Assembly: GCA_963969595.1 (NCBI GenBank)
Contig: OZ018408.1
Location: 682,001-746,000 of the forward strand
Direction: 5' to 3'
From: Neckera pumila
Taxonomy: Eukaryota; Streptophyta; Bryopsida; Hypnales; Neckeraceae
DNA: 64,000 nt
Made by a program: the position numbers and the translations under genes. The notes beneath the pieces are model-generated. The model searched no databases and was not told the origin of the DNA. It saw only the letters and a program-made list of their open reading frames with translations. Below, one piece after another: positions 34,560 to 46,745 of the stretch. Position 1 is the first letter of the stretch; every line of letters begins with the position of its first letter.

Positions 34560-34965
34560 ATAGATTTTGGACAGAATAATGAAAAGTTTAATGATAATGG
34601 AAAGAAAATATGGATGAAAGTAGACAAAAATTTGGATTAAAATATAGATTAAAGTACATTAAGAACTATATGAAAATTTTGGATGGAAAAAAGAGTGAAG
34701 GAGGATGAAAACATGGATGAAAGTAAATGAAAAAGTGGATGAAAAAAATCAAAAATAGATGAAAGTAGATGAAAATATTGATGAAAATAGATAATCAATA
34801 GGATGTAAATTTTGGATGAAAAAAAAGTGGAAGAGGATGAAAATACATGAATAATGGATGAAAATATCTGAAAAATCGATGAAAGTAGATGAGTAAAAAT
34901 GGAAGAGGATTAAAAGAATGGATGAAGAAAGGAAGGGAAAATGGGACAAGGAAAAAAAATTTAGG
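34560..34965 (+). repeat. GATGAAA-type subterminal repeats, left
   Basis: At least fifteen spaced copies of GGATGAAA/AGATGAAA in one orientation. The opposite-strand open frames over it (Ser/Phe/Ile/His-rich) are low-complexity artefacts. Confidence 0.8.
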
Positions 34966-35980
34966 AAAACTTGGGAAAAAAATGAAAAACAAAAAGGAGG
35001 ACAAATTAGAATAGTAAGTATAGAATCTTACAAAAACAGGAAAAAATGAAGACTCGCATCCACTTATCTCAAATCTTTGGTAGTGACGAACCTATGACCA
35101 CAAAAGTACATAATTATGCAACTATGCCACTAAGGAGAAATTTGGGTTAGGATTTTGAAGACATAATACATCAAATCTCAATTATATCTATTATTGTGGA
35201 AATTTGCAAGTGTACACATTGAAAGCCATTGTGCATGCATAAAAAATAAGACTATCACAATACTAAACCAAAATATTCTTCTTTTAGATGGTTAGGGATT
35301 ATTGTTAGAAAATAAGCACAATGTGCTAGTTACCGTGGTTGTTGCTTCCCTATGACCATGAAGTGTTGAAATAGAATTTTCAAGTACTTTATCTAATTTA
35401 ATAGCTAATACATGCAGTTGACAACATATTTGAACAAGGGGGACCAAATAAAGACATTAGGCAGATTTTGAGGGAATGAATATCTATACTTCAAATAGTC
35501 ATAGTAGATAGATATAAAGCATGCACTTTGCTACTTTATCACCGTATTAGAGATGGTGGACACTCTATAAATTCTATGCGGCAATAGAAAAAATTGCATG
35601 AAAAATGATTCTTTTTTGTTCTGCAGATTGTTTCAAAGTCAATCGTCAGTCAAAAACGGCCGTGGCGTCCTTCAAGGATTTATGAATGCAAAGTACAAGC
35701 AACTGAAGAAGATGATGGAATCTTGATTCTAAAGCCATATGCATAATACAGGTACGCTGAAGATATATTAGTTTGTGATGTTAGTGGTAAAACTAAAATG
35801 CTAATACTAGCCCTTTTAGTCTCACTACAACTTTATTGATGAGTACAATACCTAAACAGGTCCTCTTTTGTAGAAAAGAAACCTATTTTGAACTTTGAGA
35901 AAATTGATAATTAATTTTAAATTTTAGCACAACATAGATGCTTGCTTTTAGTCCTTATGAACAAGACATTGAAAATTTGT

Positions 35981-35982
<2 letters not shown>

Positions 35983-36032
<50 letters not shown>
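35983..36032. repeat. (TA)n microsatellite
   Basis: About 25 uninterrupted TA dinucleotides. Confidence 0.98.
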
Positions 36033-36035
<3 letters not shown>

Positions 36036-36424
36036 CTAAATGAGTCATCTATTTACAAACATAAGATGGTTCTTGAAGTCACTTTGACTTTGTGAATTTG
36101 AAATTAGAGGTCTTCACTACTTATACTTCTATACAAGCAACTTAATAGCAGGAAGGGTGATCATTATATTTTGAAGTAAGCTCTAAGTAGATGATAAAAA
36201 TGTATCTAGTAGAGGATTTAGCTAATGGAACTAATCATGTGCCAATTACAAAACTAATGACTTTAGAAGAATTCCTCTCTCTTTCTATATAAAGGTTCAA
36301 TCTTCCTAAAAGGGTTTCTGGAACCCTTTGCTTGACCTAGCTTCTGTAGGCAAGGGACAATAGAATGTCCTCTAGGGGTGACCATATATTAAAAAAAAAA
36401 ATAGATATTTTTTTTGGAATTTAA

Positions 36425-37820
36425 AAAAAAAAATTTCCATGCTTCAAACATCTGAAAGGGTCTCTTGGGGCCAAGAGAGGTTTTTAGGGGTCACTAAAAA
36501 CCATAAACATAATATTTTTTTGAGCCATTAATATGGTCCAAGCAAATATGTGCTAAAAAAAGCCTTTGAAACATATCTTATTAAGACTTGGTTCTAAAAA
36601 CTCACCCTATTCTTTTCCTTCAAACATGTAATATTTTAGACTAGAGTAAAATAAAATCACAATATTTATGAAACATAAGGATAACCATAACAATCCTTTG
36701 TATAAGCTCAACTTTACATCACAAAGTGTCAAAGCATCCAAAGAACTTAGATCTAAAATATCACATAGAAAAGTGGAAGTAGTGACTTTTCCTAAGTCAT
36801 TTTCATTATTCCAAGAGGATGTGGTCCTCACCTGTGCCCATCCCAAGAACAAAAACAATCCAATATTATGTTAGTGAGGTGCAACGGGTGTCTGTAGACC
36901 ACAACACGTATTATAGCTTTTACAAAGAAGAAATCAAGCAGACAAAAGCAAACAAATTCACTATGCATAAATTCCACAATGATATTCTTTTGAACTTGAT
37001 TGTTGCAAGAATGCTGGATGACGCCATGAAGTATCCACCTGCCCAAGTGCCTATGGGAAAGTTGAAAACTCAAATTTGGGAACAAAGCCCGAAAGAGGTT
37101 TCTAGGGGTGACCAAGTATGAAAAGAAAAGGTGAAAAAAAATTAATTATTTTTTGGAAAGAAAAGTTTTGAAAATTCCATGCTTCAAATATCTCAAAGGG
37201 TCTCCAGTACCGAGAGAGGTTTTCAGAGGTGACCAAGTATGAAAAAAAAAGTAGAAAAAAAAATACAAATTTTTTTTTGGAACAAAAAGTTTTGAGAATT
37301 CCATACTTCAAACACTCCAAAGGGTCTCTCTGGGTTGAGAGAGGTTTCTAGGGTGACCAAGTACGGAAAAAAATTTGTATGAAATTGTATGAAATTTTTT
37401 TTTTTGAATTATTATTAATTTTTTTTTGGTGGAAATATAAGGTTTGAGAATTCCATGCTTCAAACACTCCGAAGGATCTCTCGGGGCTGAGAGAGGTTTC
37501 TAGAGTGACCAAGAATAGAAAAATAGAAAAATAAAAAAAATAAAAAAATTGATCTTTTTTTTTTTTTTTTGAAAAATAATGTTTGAGATTTCTATGCTTT
37601 GAACAGTCCAAAGGGTCTCTCGGGGCCGAGACAGGTTTTTAAGGTGACCAAGTATGGAAAAATAAAAAGAAATAAAAAAATTTTAATTTTAATTTTAATG
37701 TTTTTTTGAAAAATAATGTTTGAGATTTCCATACTTCAAGCACTCCAAAGGGTCTCTCAGGGCCAAGACAAGTTTCTAGAATCACCAAGTATGCAAAAAA
37801 TTAAATTAAATTAAATTAAA

Positions 37821-37902
<82 letters not shown>

Positions 37903-38165
37903 GAAAAATAATGTTTGAGATTTCCATGCTTCGAACAGTCCAAAGGGTCTCTCGAGGCCAAGACAGGTTTCTAAGGTGACCAAGTTGGAAAAATAAAAAA
38001 AATAAAAAACATTTAATTTTAATTTTAATTTTTTTTTGAAAAATAATGTTTGAGATTTCCATGCTTCAACACTCCATACTTTGAACACTCCATACTTTGA
38101 ACACTCCATACTTTGAACACTCCACAGGGTCTCTCGGGGCCAATAGAGGTTTCTAGGGTGACCAA
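36425..38165 (+). repeat. dispersed array of a 75-bp core with AT-rich spacers
   Basis: Eight copies of a core of about 75 bp are seen at roughly 36432, 37170, 37297, 37447, 37585, 37716, 37912 and 38047. Each has TTCCATGCTTCAAACA(C/T)..CAAAGGGTCTCTCGGGGC..GAGAGAGGTTTCTAGGGTGACCAAGTATG with variation, in one orientation. Spacers are poly-A/poly-T and TA runs of variable length (50-120 bp), and about 660 bp of other sequence separates the first two. The last unit contains a local triplication of ACTTTGAACACTCCAT. CRISPR is excluded: the cores are too long and diverged and the spacers are low-complexity. Confidence 0.85.
37822..37902. repeat. (TA)n microsatellite followed by poly-T
   Basis: About 50 bp of TA repeats with a single G, directly followed by about 27 T. 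It lies in a spacer of the 75-bp core array. Confidence 0.97.
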
Positions 38166-38224
38166 ATATGTGAAGCTCTTCAAATGGACAAAGGTATCAG
38201 GTTGTTTTTGCTTAGGTTCGGACC

Positions 38225-38745
38225 CTTTAGAAGCCTCTCTGCACAGAGAGGGGTTTCCAAGAGAGGACCTTATGGAACTTTTCAAACTTTCTCTAAATCC
38301 TATTGTTTTATTTTCCAATTTTTTTTCAAAGTAGGTTGTTCTAACTGTGGACTTTGGCTACAGTAGTTGCATGGGGGAGGACCTTCCATCAAGACTATCG
38401 GCACCGTGGGGAGTTTCCAAAGGAGGACCTTATGAAAGTTTTCAAACTTTTTTCAAATCCTCTTGTTTTATTTTCCAATTTTTTTTCAAAGTAGGTTGTT
38501 CTAATTGCAGACTTTGGCCGCAATAGTTGCATGGAGGAGGACCCTCCATCGAGACTCTCGGCACCGAGAGGGGTTTCCAAAGGAGGACCTTATGACACTT
38601 TTCAAGCTTTCTCCAAACCCTCTTGTTTTATTTTTCAATTTTTGTTAGGCAACTTGTTTTGATGGCAGACTTTGGTTGCAAGAGTTGCATTAGAGAAGAC
38701 CTCCTAAAGGGACTCCTGACACCGAGAGAGGGGTCCTAAAGGTGG
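38225..38745 (+). repeat. 160-bp tandem repeat
   Basis: The block AGGACCTTATG recurs at 38264, 38424 and 38584, exactly 160 bp apart. Units share TTCAAACTTTCTCTAAATCCT, CTTGTTTTATTTTCCAATTTT, GACTTTGGC, GTTGCATGG.GGAGGACC and a CTCGGCACCGAGAGG inverted motif. A fourth, more diverged unit follows to about 38745. Non-coding. Confidence 0.88.
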
Positions 38746-39629
38746 CTTATTGAGCCTTGGTACAAAATTTATTTTCATTTTGTTCAGTTCAACAATGGAG
38801 GGGTGGTTTTCACTATGAGTTCAAAAAAAATTTATCCCTAAACCTTCAAGAGCAAATTGTTGCTTTATGGTGGGTATAGTTGCAAGACCATGGATTTTTT
38901 GCAAATCTAGGATTTTTTTGTAAAGTTAGCTCTTTATATAGGTTTGCCATCCTAAATCCTAAGCCAACTTTTAGTGTCTGTTTGTTAGATCCTTGCATTC
39001 TACAGTTCATAGATGATAATGTTGTAGAGTTTGATGGCGAGGCACAACAGACTGAGGCTAGCTCAACTTTTAGTATAGAAAAGCTAAAGTCCTGTCTTGC
39101 TGCATTTCCTATGCATGATGAAAATGCCATATTTGAAGTTTTTTTGTTGCATTTGTATTAAATGTCATTGCATTTCACATAATTTGTAGTTTTCACATCA
39201 AATTTTGTTTTTACTAGAGATTTTCTATTGGACAACCAAAAACACCATCTAAAATATTGCACGGAACACCATTCAGTTTTTCTAGTGTTCTGGCAAAAAC
39301 TGCATTTCTAGTGTCCAATACTACAAGTATCAGGAGTACTATAAATTAGAACAATCCTAAATTGTTGATTGGAAAAGTCAACAACTAAATGTACCACTAC
39401 AAGTCTATGTAAAAAAATGGCAGATTGATACAAAACATAGGTACAATGAGGTATAAAAAAAATTATAAATAGAATATTATGAACCAAAAAAACTAAAAAT
39501 TGGCCATTTCACTGAAAGACTTGATGGTGATCAAATTTAATCAAAAAATGAAGCCAAAATCCTCTTCAAAGTTCAAAAGTGCTTGTGCAAGCGAGCCCTA
39601 TTTGCATGGATATGGAGGACATAAAATAA

Positions 39630-40211
39630 TACTCCCTCTGTCTCGCAATAAATCCAGGGTTTTAGTCCTCTTGTCTCAAATTAAATTAGATATTGGCTCT
39701 CCACAACTTGATGGACAACAACTAAAGCTAGTTTGAAGGCCCTAAAGCAAAAGAATTCAAAGATACCACTTTCCAAAGACTATATAGCAATTTGATCCTT
39801 GCAAATGGAATCAAAAAGCAACTTCTAACCAACCAAAGGCAAAGAATTCAACCCACAACTATATAAAAGCTGCTATTAACAAATCTCTGGTTGAGAATTA
39901 TGTAAATTTGAGTCACAAGACATTGTCAGAATTAAATACAAAGGATGTCAATGGACAGCAATGCACCAACATTGCTCAAAAAGTCATCAAAATCAATACC
40001 ACGTCTCGCAATTTTTAAAAGGGCAAAAATTTGTTACTTTTGTCGTTTGTTTTCAACATGCACCGCTTTCCTATTGACTCCCATTCTTTCACACCTAGTG
40101 GGGTTTAGTAGAAGCTACACTACACTACAATCTTTTGAAAATAAGAACTTTTCATTGACTAATCTAGCCATTTCTAGGAAACCCTGGATTTATTGCGAGA
40201 CGGAGGGAGTA
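39630..40211. mobile_element. Stowaway-like MITE (Tc1/mariner type), 578 bp
   Basis: The element is 39632-40209, flanked by TA on both sides. The left end CTCCCTCTGTCTCGCAATAA and the complement of the right end CTCCCTCCGTCTCGCAATAA match at 19 of 20 bases and the match continues through AATCCAGGGTTT. CTCCCTCCGT ends with a TA target duplication are the hallmark of plant Stowaway MITEs. The near-perfect inverted repeats suggest it is one of the younger insertions here. Confidence 0.92.
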
Positions 40212-41344
40212 TATTTTTAGATGCTCCTTTGTAGGCACATGCCCCCTATTGCAGAAACACACCATACAGATTTCAACTCCTGAGATCTTTAATTTTGTAT
40301 AGTCACCTAGTACAAATGAATCTAAAAATTCAAAGTGTGACAAAATGAATTTTTAAGTATAAAATGTTTGAAAAATAAAGGATATATGATTACCATTAAG
40401 TTAGATTATTTCAATTAAAAATTTCAAATTCATCATATTTATTCTTCAAAATCTATAAAAGATGACAAGAGACTCACTTTCATTGTGACAAAAAATAAAT
40501 CCAATGTTTCTTGCAAGAATCCACTTTTGTAATAATCATCATGTATTTTTTCCAGCCGTATGATGTATTCATCAATTACCACCTTTGAACTCCTAAACTA
40601 CCTACCCTCTTGATCAGAATGTCACCACGGTGTGATGTTGTGGTATAAAGGGCACAAAAATAGAAAAAGCAACATGTCCATTGTGAGATTGTGCTCATCT
40701 GGACATGGAGTTCATTAGTTCAATGGTAATTATCAAATAAATATGCCATTTGGTGGAGAGAATATATATTGATTATCAAGATGATGAGCTTATACCAAAC
40801 AATGACTTTGATTTTAATTATTTATGATAATCCAAGTGTTTACAAATTTTTAGGACTCAAAATAGAACCCAAAAATTGGAGTACAAGTTTTAATGTTAAA
40901 TTTAGGGTGAGCCAACACCATGACAACTTCCTAGCCTGCCAATGATTTGACTTCATTGGATTTTTTGTCATTAAGCACAATGCATTCGTCATTGGCATTG
41001 TTATCAATTCATGGAGTTAAAGATTTTTTATCCACTCTTCTTGTATCAAGCACTTATTGTAAGGTAATTATATATTTCTTGTATGCACTATTATTCTGTT
41101 CTTATATCTGTAGTTGAGAAGTATATTATGCAATTGTTATGTTCAGTTCATGTGCGCTAGTAGTTGCCGTCAACTTTTCTACTTTAGAATGAAACAATTT
41201 CAGAGTTTACGGCTATAGGTCCCTTGTAGATATTTGAATGTAAGATCTATAATTTGTAGGCCAAATGTAATCCACAATTTTAGACACCCTTTTTACATGG
41301 TTATAGGCTTTTGATTTATTTTTCCACAAGTTCCCAAATCCCAA
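40212..41344. other. no recognised gene
   Basis: AT-rich interior of the CACTA-like element. No ORF with a recognisable domain. Confidence 0.4.
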
Positions 41345-41720
41345 TTGCACACTTTTCATCCTATCTTTATCTTTTTTTTTCATTTTATCTTTTTTTTCAT
41401 TTTCATCCTATCTTCATCCATTTTTTTCATCCTATCTTCTTCCATTTTTTCATCTAGCACCATCAAATATTTTCATCCAACATCATTCAATTTTTTCATC
41501 CAAACATCATCCATTTTTTTCATCCAATATCATCCATTTTTTTCATCCAACATCATCCATTCTTTTCATCCAACAACATCCAAATTTTTCATCCAAATTT
41601 ATTTATTTATTCATCCAAATTCATCCTCTTTTTTTCTTTTTTTGTTCCAAATCAGTGCTCCCCACTCACCATTCCCCGCTCCCTACTCGCCGCTCAACGC
41701 TCACATGACAGCATTCCCCC
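41345..41720 (-). repeat. GATGAAA-type subterminal repeats, right (inverted)
   Basis: Repeated TTTTTCATCCA/TTTCATCCTATC units, the complement of the left array, followed by a GC-richer block (CCCCGCTCCCTACTCGCCGCTC) that is the complement of the left one. The plus-strand frame over it is low-complexity Phe/Ser/Ile and not a gene. Confidence 0.8.
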
Positions 41721-41765
41721 TAAGATGTGTTGAAATTGACTTTTCAATTGCTAGCTGATGATCCA

Positions 41766-43645
41766 ACAAAATATTATTGTAGTATGTATTGCACACCCAT
41801 TATGGCTACTTATTGCAAATACTCCAAGGTAAAATAGCCCATCATGGCAAAATTAGGAGTTTGCCTTCATGCCATTGCTAATTTTTTTTGAATTTTCCTG
41901 CACAGAGACAAGTGTGAAAAACAGCAAGAACAATTGAAATTTTATTTTTCCGACAAAGTATAAATATGTTATGAATGTTTGAAATGTGCTACCCATTGTG
42001 GCCCAAAAGAGTTTCTAGACTACTCCAAAACCAACAAAAGTGTATCCATAATGGTCATCTTACTCACCTAAAGCAATCACAATGTTTTCTACACATAGCC
42101 ACAACATGAAGGCCTAAAAAAGTTACTTCCCATAATGAACTTTCAGTCAAAAGGTGGTAGTTCCTTTTGTAATTACTAATCACTCTATTAGTGTCCTTTA
42201 AAACATTGATTGTGGCCCAAATCTCATTTATTGAAAAACTCTATAATGGATCATTCCTTACGTTTGAAATGGGTCTTTTATCCACAATGGGTTGTTCCAC
42301 CTTATACTTGTGTGGAATTTGTATAAAAGAAAAAACTGTGTTCTTTGCAAGTAGAAAAGAAAGCCAATTGAATTGGAAGTGTAGCACTTTGGCTTAAAAC
42401 TTAAGAGAAATTCTCTCTTAGTTCATTTAAGTAGGACTCCAACAATTGATAAAAGAGTCAGATCAATTAATTAATTAAAATATATTAAAAAAAATGTAAT
42501 GAATAAATTTAATGAATGACTCTTGTTTTCATGATGCCTTTATCAATTAATGGTCTACAATGCCTTTCTTGAAAATTAATGGTCTTTTTTTAGGTATTGG
42601 TATTTAGATAATTTAGATAATGGGTGTTCATATGCAATTTCAATTAGTCCTTAAACAGATGTTTCCCAAAGCCATTTTATGCAGATTGTCAAATGTTTAG
42701 TACTCATAAATTATACTCTCCCAAATTAGAAATCTTGAGATCCATTTGCTTAGCTTTAGACTTATGCAATGCTACCTCCATCAACATGAAGATTAAAATG
42801 GCCAATTCAAGATATATTGTTCAAGGATAACCATTTACCTCTTGCACGGTAGTCAAATTGAAGTAGGAATCAAAGCATCCAATAAAGTGCAATCACCAGT
42901 TGACGCTCCACCAGCAACTCCTACTTCAAAAGTTGTGGACCTTCTAAACCAAATTTAATCAACAATGTTTTCACAACTAGAACAATTTCAATACAAATTG
43001 TAATTCTTTAACCTTCATTTCATATGCTCAAGAAGTTTTATTGGGTCAAACTAGTTGTGATCTAATAAAACCCAATGCAAGACTCCCATCAAGTTCTCAA
43101 TTAACGAACCAGAGCACAATGAGAGAAGGTTACAAGAGAGCACAACGAGAGAAGGTTACAAGAGAAATTGACTGCATGAAAATACAAAGCCATCAGGCTG
43201 CAGGCCCAAATGAAACCACAATTGGCCAATGACTAAACCGCATCAAGTCACAAAATCTACACTTTTTGGCTGTGACTGGACTTCCACGTCCTCACACATC
43301 ACAAACGCTACTCTGGTAAATATATTGCATTTGAGACCCAACAGATGATGAAGGAGAATCACTGGAATAATTACAATCACAAATAGAGAAGACAAAAACC
43401 TTCCGGATGCAAATACTTCACACCAAATCACAAAATTTGCTTCATAAACGACTATTCAAATAAAATATTTGTTGACCTAAAAAGGGCATAGGCACTTTAT
43501 AATATTCCACTTGTGCCACCTGTCATTCTTTTTATGGAACAACCTATTGCATATATAATAGCAACAATATTGTTCAAAAGGTAGCTGAAAGTTAATAATG
43601 GCATCACTAACAAAAAACTTGCCTAATTAAGAAAGAAACATATAT
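41766..43645. other. no recognised gene
   Basis: AT-rich DNA. A short tandem duplication (AGAGAAGGTTACAAGAGA twice near 43121-43162) is the only structure noticed. Confidence 0.4.
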
Positions 43646-44544
43646 TTAACTCCTAAGCTCCCATTCATTTGTCTCCTTGGAGGACAAAATGAATTTTGAG
43701 AAGGCTCCTACGGTTTCAATTTGTATAGTGGTTTTTTGAAACTTTTTATAAAGATAGGAAATCACATTAGCTTTCCAAGAATATAACTTTTGTTTCAATT
43801 AGTACTTGGGTGCAAAAGTTATGCCATTGGAAGCCCAAAATAGAGGTTTCTAGGCTGTACAAAAAAAATTGCAAAAAGTCAAAATTTAAATTTAAAATTT
43901 AATTTCTCATAGATAGTATTTTTGTCTATACGGAAAGATTTGGTTCATTCTATTTGGATTATTGATGTTCTAGTTATAGACAATCTTATTTTGGGGGCAA
44001 TTTAAGCATCTTTTGAAAAAATAGCTTGCAAAATTCATTTTTAAATGCAATATTTAAAATTTTCAAAATTATAAGTTGCATTGGTTTAGTTAGCTTGCTA
44101 GAAAAATCTCACCATTGGGATTAGTAATATCTTATGTCATCTTTGAGCTATTAATGGTTTAGTTTTTCCTTCAATCTTGAACCTACTTCTCCTTGATAAT
44201 TTTTTAAGGAAAGAAAATTAAGTGTATGTTTTTTGAATTTTTTTTCCTAGACACTCAACTCCATTCTTCAATATAAAAAATTAGAAATTCAAAACGCGTA
44301 GTGCAAATAATTTAATCTATGAGGATTCAACAAGGTGCAGAAAACCTAAGTCTCTTCACTAGTTCACTTCAAATGCAAATATCTAGCAATCCATACGATC
44401 AAAGTTTTTGAAATTTCTTCCACATATTTTTATTGTTTAGTGCAAGATCTTACAATTCAATGTACAAAACAAACATTTAATGTAGAAATGGTAGTTTTGA
44501 GTGATTTTTAATTTAAAAAAATGCCTTGGAAGCTTAGGGGTTAA
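43646..44544. mobile_element. TTAA-flanked element, copy D
   Basis: The element proper is 43650-44540 (891 bp) between TTAA at 43646-43649 and 44541-44544. Left end CTCCTAAGCT, right end AGCTTAGGGG: nine of ten bases form an inverted repeat. The body aligns with copy E and with the two halves of copy G. Non-coding. Confidence 0.82.
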
Positions 44545-45891
44545 GAAAGACAAAAAGGATTTGATGCAATTAAGAAAACAGTTGTATAGAAGGTGTAAAG
44601 GTACCAAAATCTCTAAATTAAGAAACAAAATAAGACATTAAGATACATGGATCATATAGATGCCAAATTGATGTAGATATGATGCCATTACTTCATGCCT
44701 AAACAACCACAAAAAGAGAATGGCTTCAACTACTACCATAACCAATAATGCAGTAGTATAGTAACACACTATACACATCATAATGACAATACATTAGAAC
44801 CAACTTATTGCTTGTCTAGATCTTCAATTCATTCCTTTTAATTTGCTCCACTGGCCATCTACAAAATGTAAATAAGTTATGTTATGTTATGTCAAACCAA
44901 AGTCTAAGAATAAGGTGCAAAAAAAATCTTTCTTTTCACCTTACACTCTAAAACCTTGCAATTTTCATGGTTCGTGTTTTTGAAGATTCTTCCACACATT
45001 CAATATTTACAGTTGGATATGTGGGATTTTTTTGTCCTATACTTTGTAGTGGCTTTAGAAATGGTCGATTGCCTCTAGTTCGTCAAAGAAAAACCCAAGG
45101 ACCAAAAATGAGATACATAATACTTCAATTATTGATGAACAATCTAGAGATGCATCGGAAGGAGGATGTAAAATTGACTCGATTGAAACTTATAGTTAAA
45201 TTACAATAGGTGGTTGATTGGTCGTTTCAAAAGCAATTCAAGCTACTTTCAACAGACTTGGACCTAGCAATTTTACGGAGTTCAAATTCTTTGCAAAACC
45301 ATCTTGGATCTATATAGCTCTAGTGTAAGGTAATATACAAAAACATCTCAAACATTTCTCTCAAACATTGGGGATGGAAACTTAAATTTCCTACAAGAGT
45401 CTTGAGATAAAATGAAGTCATGTGAGCTAAATACTAAATTAAGGTTTTGTGGCATTGGGGGTACTAGAGAAACGGGTACAATTGTCTACAGGTGGGGTCC
45501 TAAAAAAACCATCAATAAAAGGAGAGGATAGTTGTTTAAGTTTTTTTCAAGAGTCTAAAAGCGTCAAATAATGAAGAGGATCCAAAGATACATTTTAAGC
45601 TCGCTATCTTTAACTTCAAAAATTCGAGATCCAATGATGGAAGGACCCCTTTCAACAAGAGAAAGCCCAATTGATGATAATTTGAATATGTTGGTAAATA
45701 ATCAATCTAGCCTTACCCTCAAGGTTAGATTATCAAAATGAAGGCCTTTCTTATATTAGAGGTGTGGTGATTCTTTCTTGCTAGAGACTTAATACATGCA
45801 AGTCATGTGACTTTTCTTTTATAAATTTTGTAGTTTAGATTATGCCATCACCGACAAGATAGTATGATGTTTTCATTGAATTTAACCTCTA
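44545..45891. other. no recognised gene
   Basis: The 80-codon frame at 44967-45209 has no recognised domain or splice partners. Confidence 0.4.
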
Positions 45892-46745
45892 AAGGCCCAT
45901 TGTCCCTTTGAGGGACAAATGGGATTTCGGGCAGGTACCTACTGGCTGAATTTTTGTTGTGATTTTTTGAAATTTTTTTTAGAGGTTGAAAAGCTGATTA
46001 GCTTTGAGGGCGTATAATTTTTTCAAAATCGGTGCCCGGGAACAACAGTTATGACCAAATAAGCTCAAAATAGGGGATGGTGGGCAGCCCAAGCAGCAAA
46101 TAAAAATTGGCAAAATTTTGATTTTTTTTAATTTAATATTTTTTCTCATAGATTATAGTTTTGTCTATTTGGAAAGCTTTGATTCATTTCATTTGGATTT
46201 GTTATGAGAAAGTTATGGACATTCTTGATTTTTGGGCAGTTAGAGCATCTTTTTCGAAAAAATAACTTATAGGATTCATTTTTGAATGCTATTTTTGCAT
46301 TTTTTTTCAAAATAAATAAATTCTCATGGTTTAGTTTACTTGCTAGAACAATCTCACCATTGAAATTAGTGTATTTTAGTTCCATCTAAAATATATTAAT
46401 ATTTTTTTTCCATCTAGATTCTCAATTCAATTCTCCACTATAAATATTTAAAGCTCAAAACTTTGTAGTGCAAAAATTTTAAGTTAAAAATGTTCAAAGT
46501 TCAAAAAATCTAGTCCCGCAATGTGCTGAAATTTATTTTTTTCCACTTTAAACGCAAATATCTTGCAATTTGTGCGGTAAAAAATTCTGAAATTTTTTCC
46601 ATACATTTTCATACTAGTTAGGTGTAAGATCCTATGGTTAGATGTACAAAAAAAACATTTTTCAATTTTTTTTACTGTTTGCTATAGAAATGGCAGTTTT
46701 CGATGTTTTTTGGCAAAAAAATGGCCTTGTTCTTTTAGGAGTTAA
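45892..46745. mobile_element. TTAA-flanked element, copy E
   Basis: The element proper is 45896-46741 (846 bp) between TTAA at 45892-45895 and 46742-46745. Left end CCTCTAAAGG, right end CTTTTAGGAG. Same subfamily as copies D and G (shared TTGTCTAT.CGGAAAG, TTTAAGCATCTTTT, TCTCACCATTG blocks). Non-coding. Confidence 0.8.

Larger units (their letters stand above)
34428..41765. mobile_element. large CACTA-like element, degenerate (boundaries approximate)
   Basis: The left edge reads TACTATAAAAAAAACCCG, one change from the CACTAT-A-AAACCCG ends found at 56352. About 60 bases in, a GC-rich block (GCGGCGAGCGG..GGGAGCGGGGATTGGTGA) begins a subterminal region of many GATGAAA units (34560-34960). 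The same GC-rich block and CATC units recur in inverted orientation at 41345-41720, so the two ends form an inverted pair about 7.3 kb apart. CACTA elements typically carry such repeated subterminal motifs. The right terminal bases are not conserved. No transposase ORF was recognised inside; the interior holds tandem repeats, microsatellites and a MITE. Confidence 0.5.

Noticed and set aside
34749..35004. Minus-strand Phe/Ser/His/Ile-rich frames
   Set aside because: They are translations of the GATGAAA repeat array; low complexity, and present in two frames at once.
37811..38109. Lys- and Ile/Tyr-rich minus-strand frames
   Set aside because: They arise from the TA microsatellite and poly-T run.
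36425..38165. Regularly spaced repeats that superficially recall a CRISPR array
   Set aside because: Cores are about 75 bp and diverged, spacers are poly-A/T or TA of variable length, and the DNA is plant nuclear.
41345..41758. 137-codon plus-strand frame
   Set aside because: It is the translation of the inverted GATGAAA/CATC array, not a protein gene.
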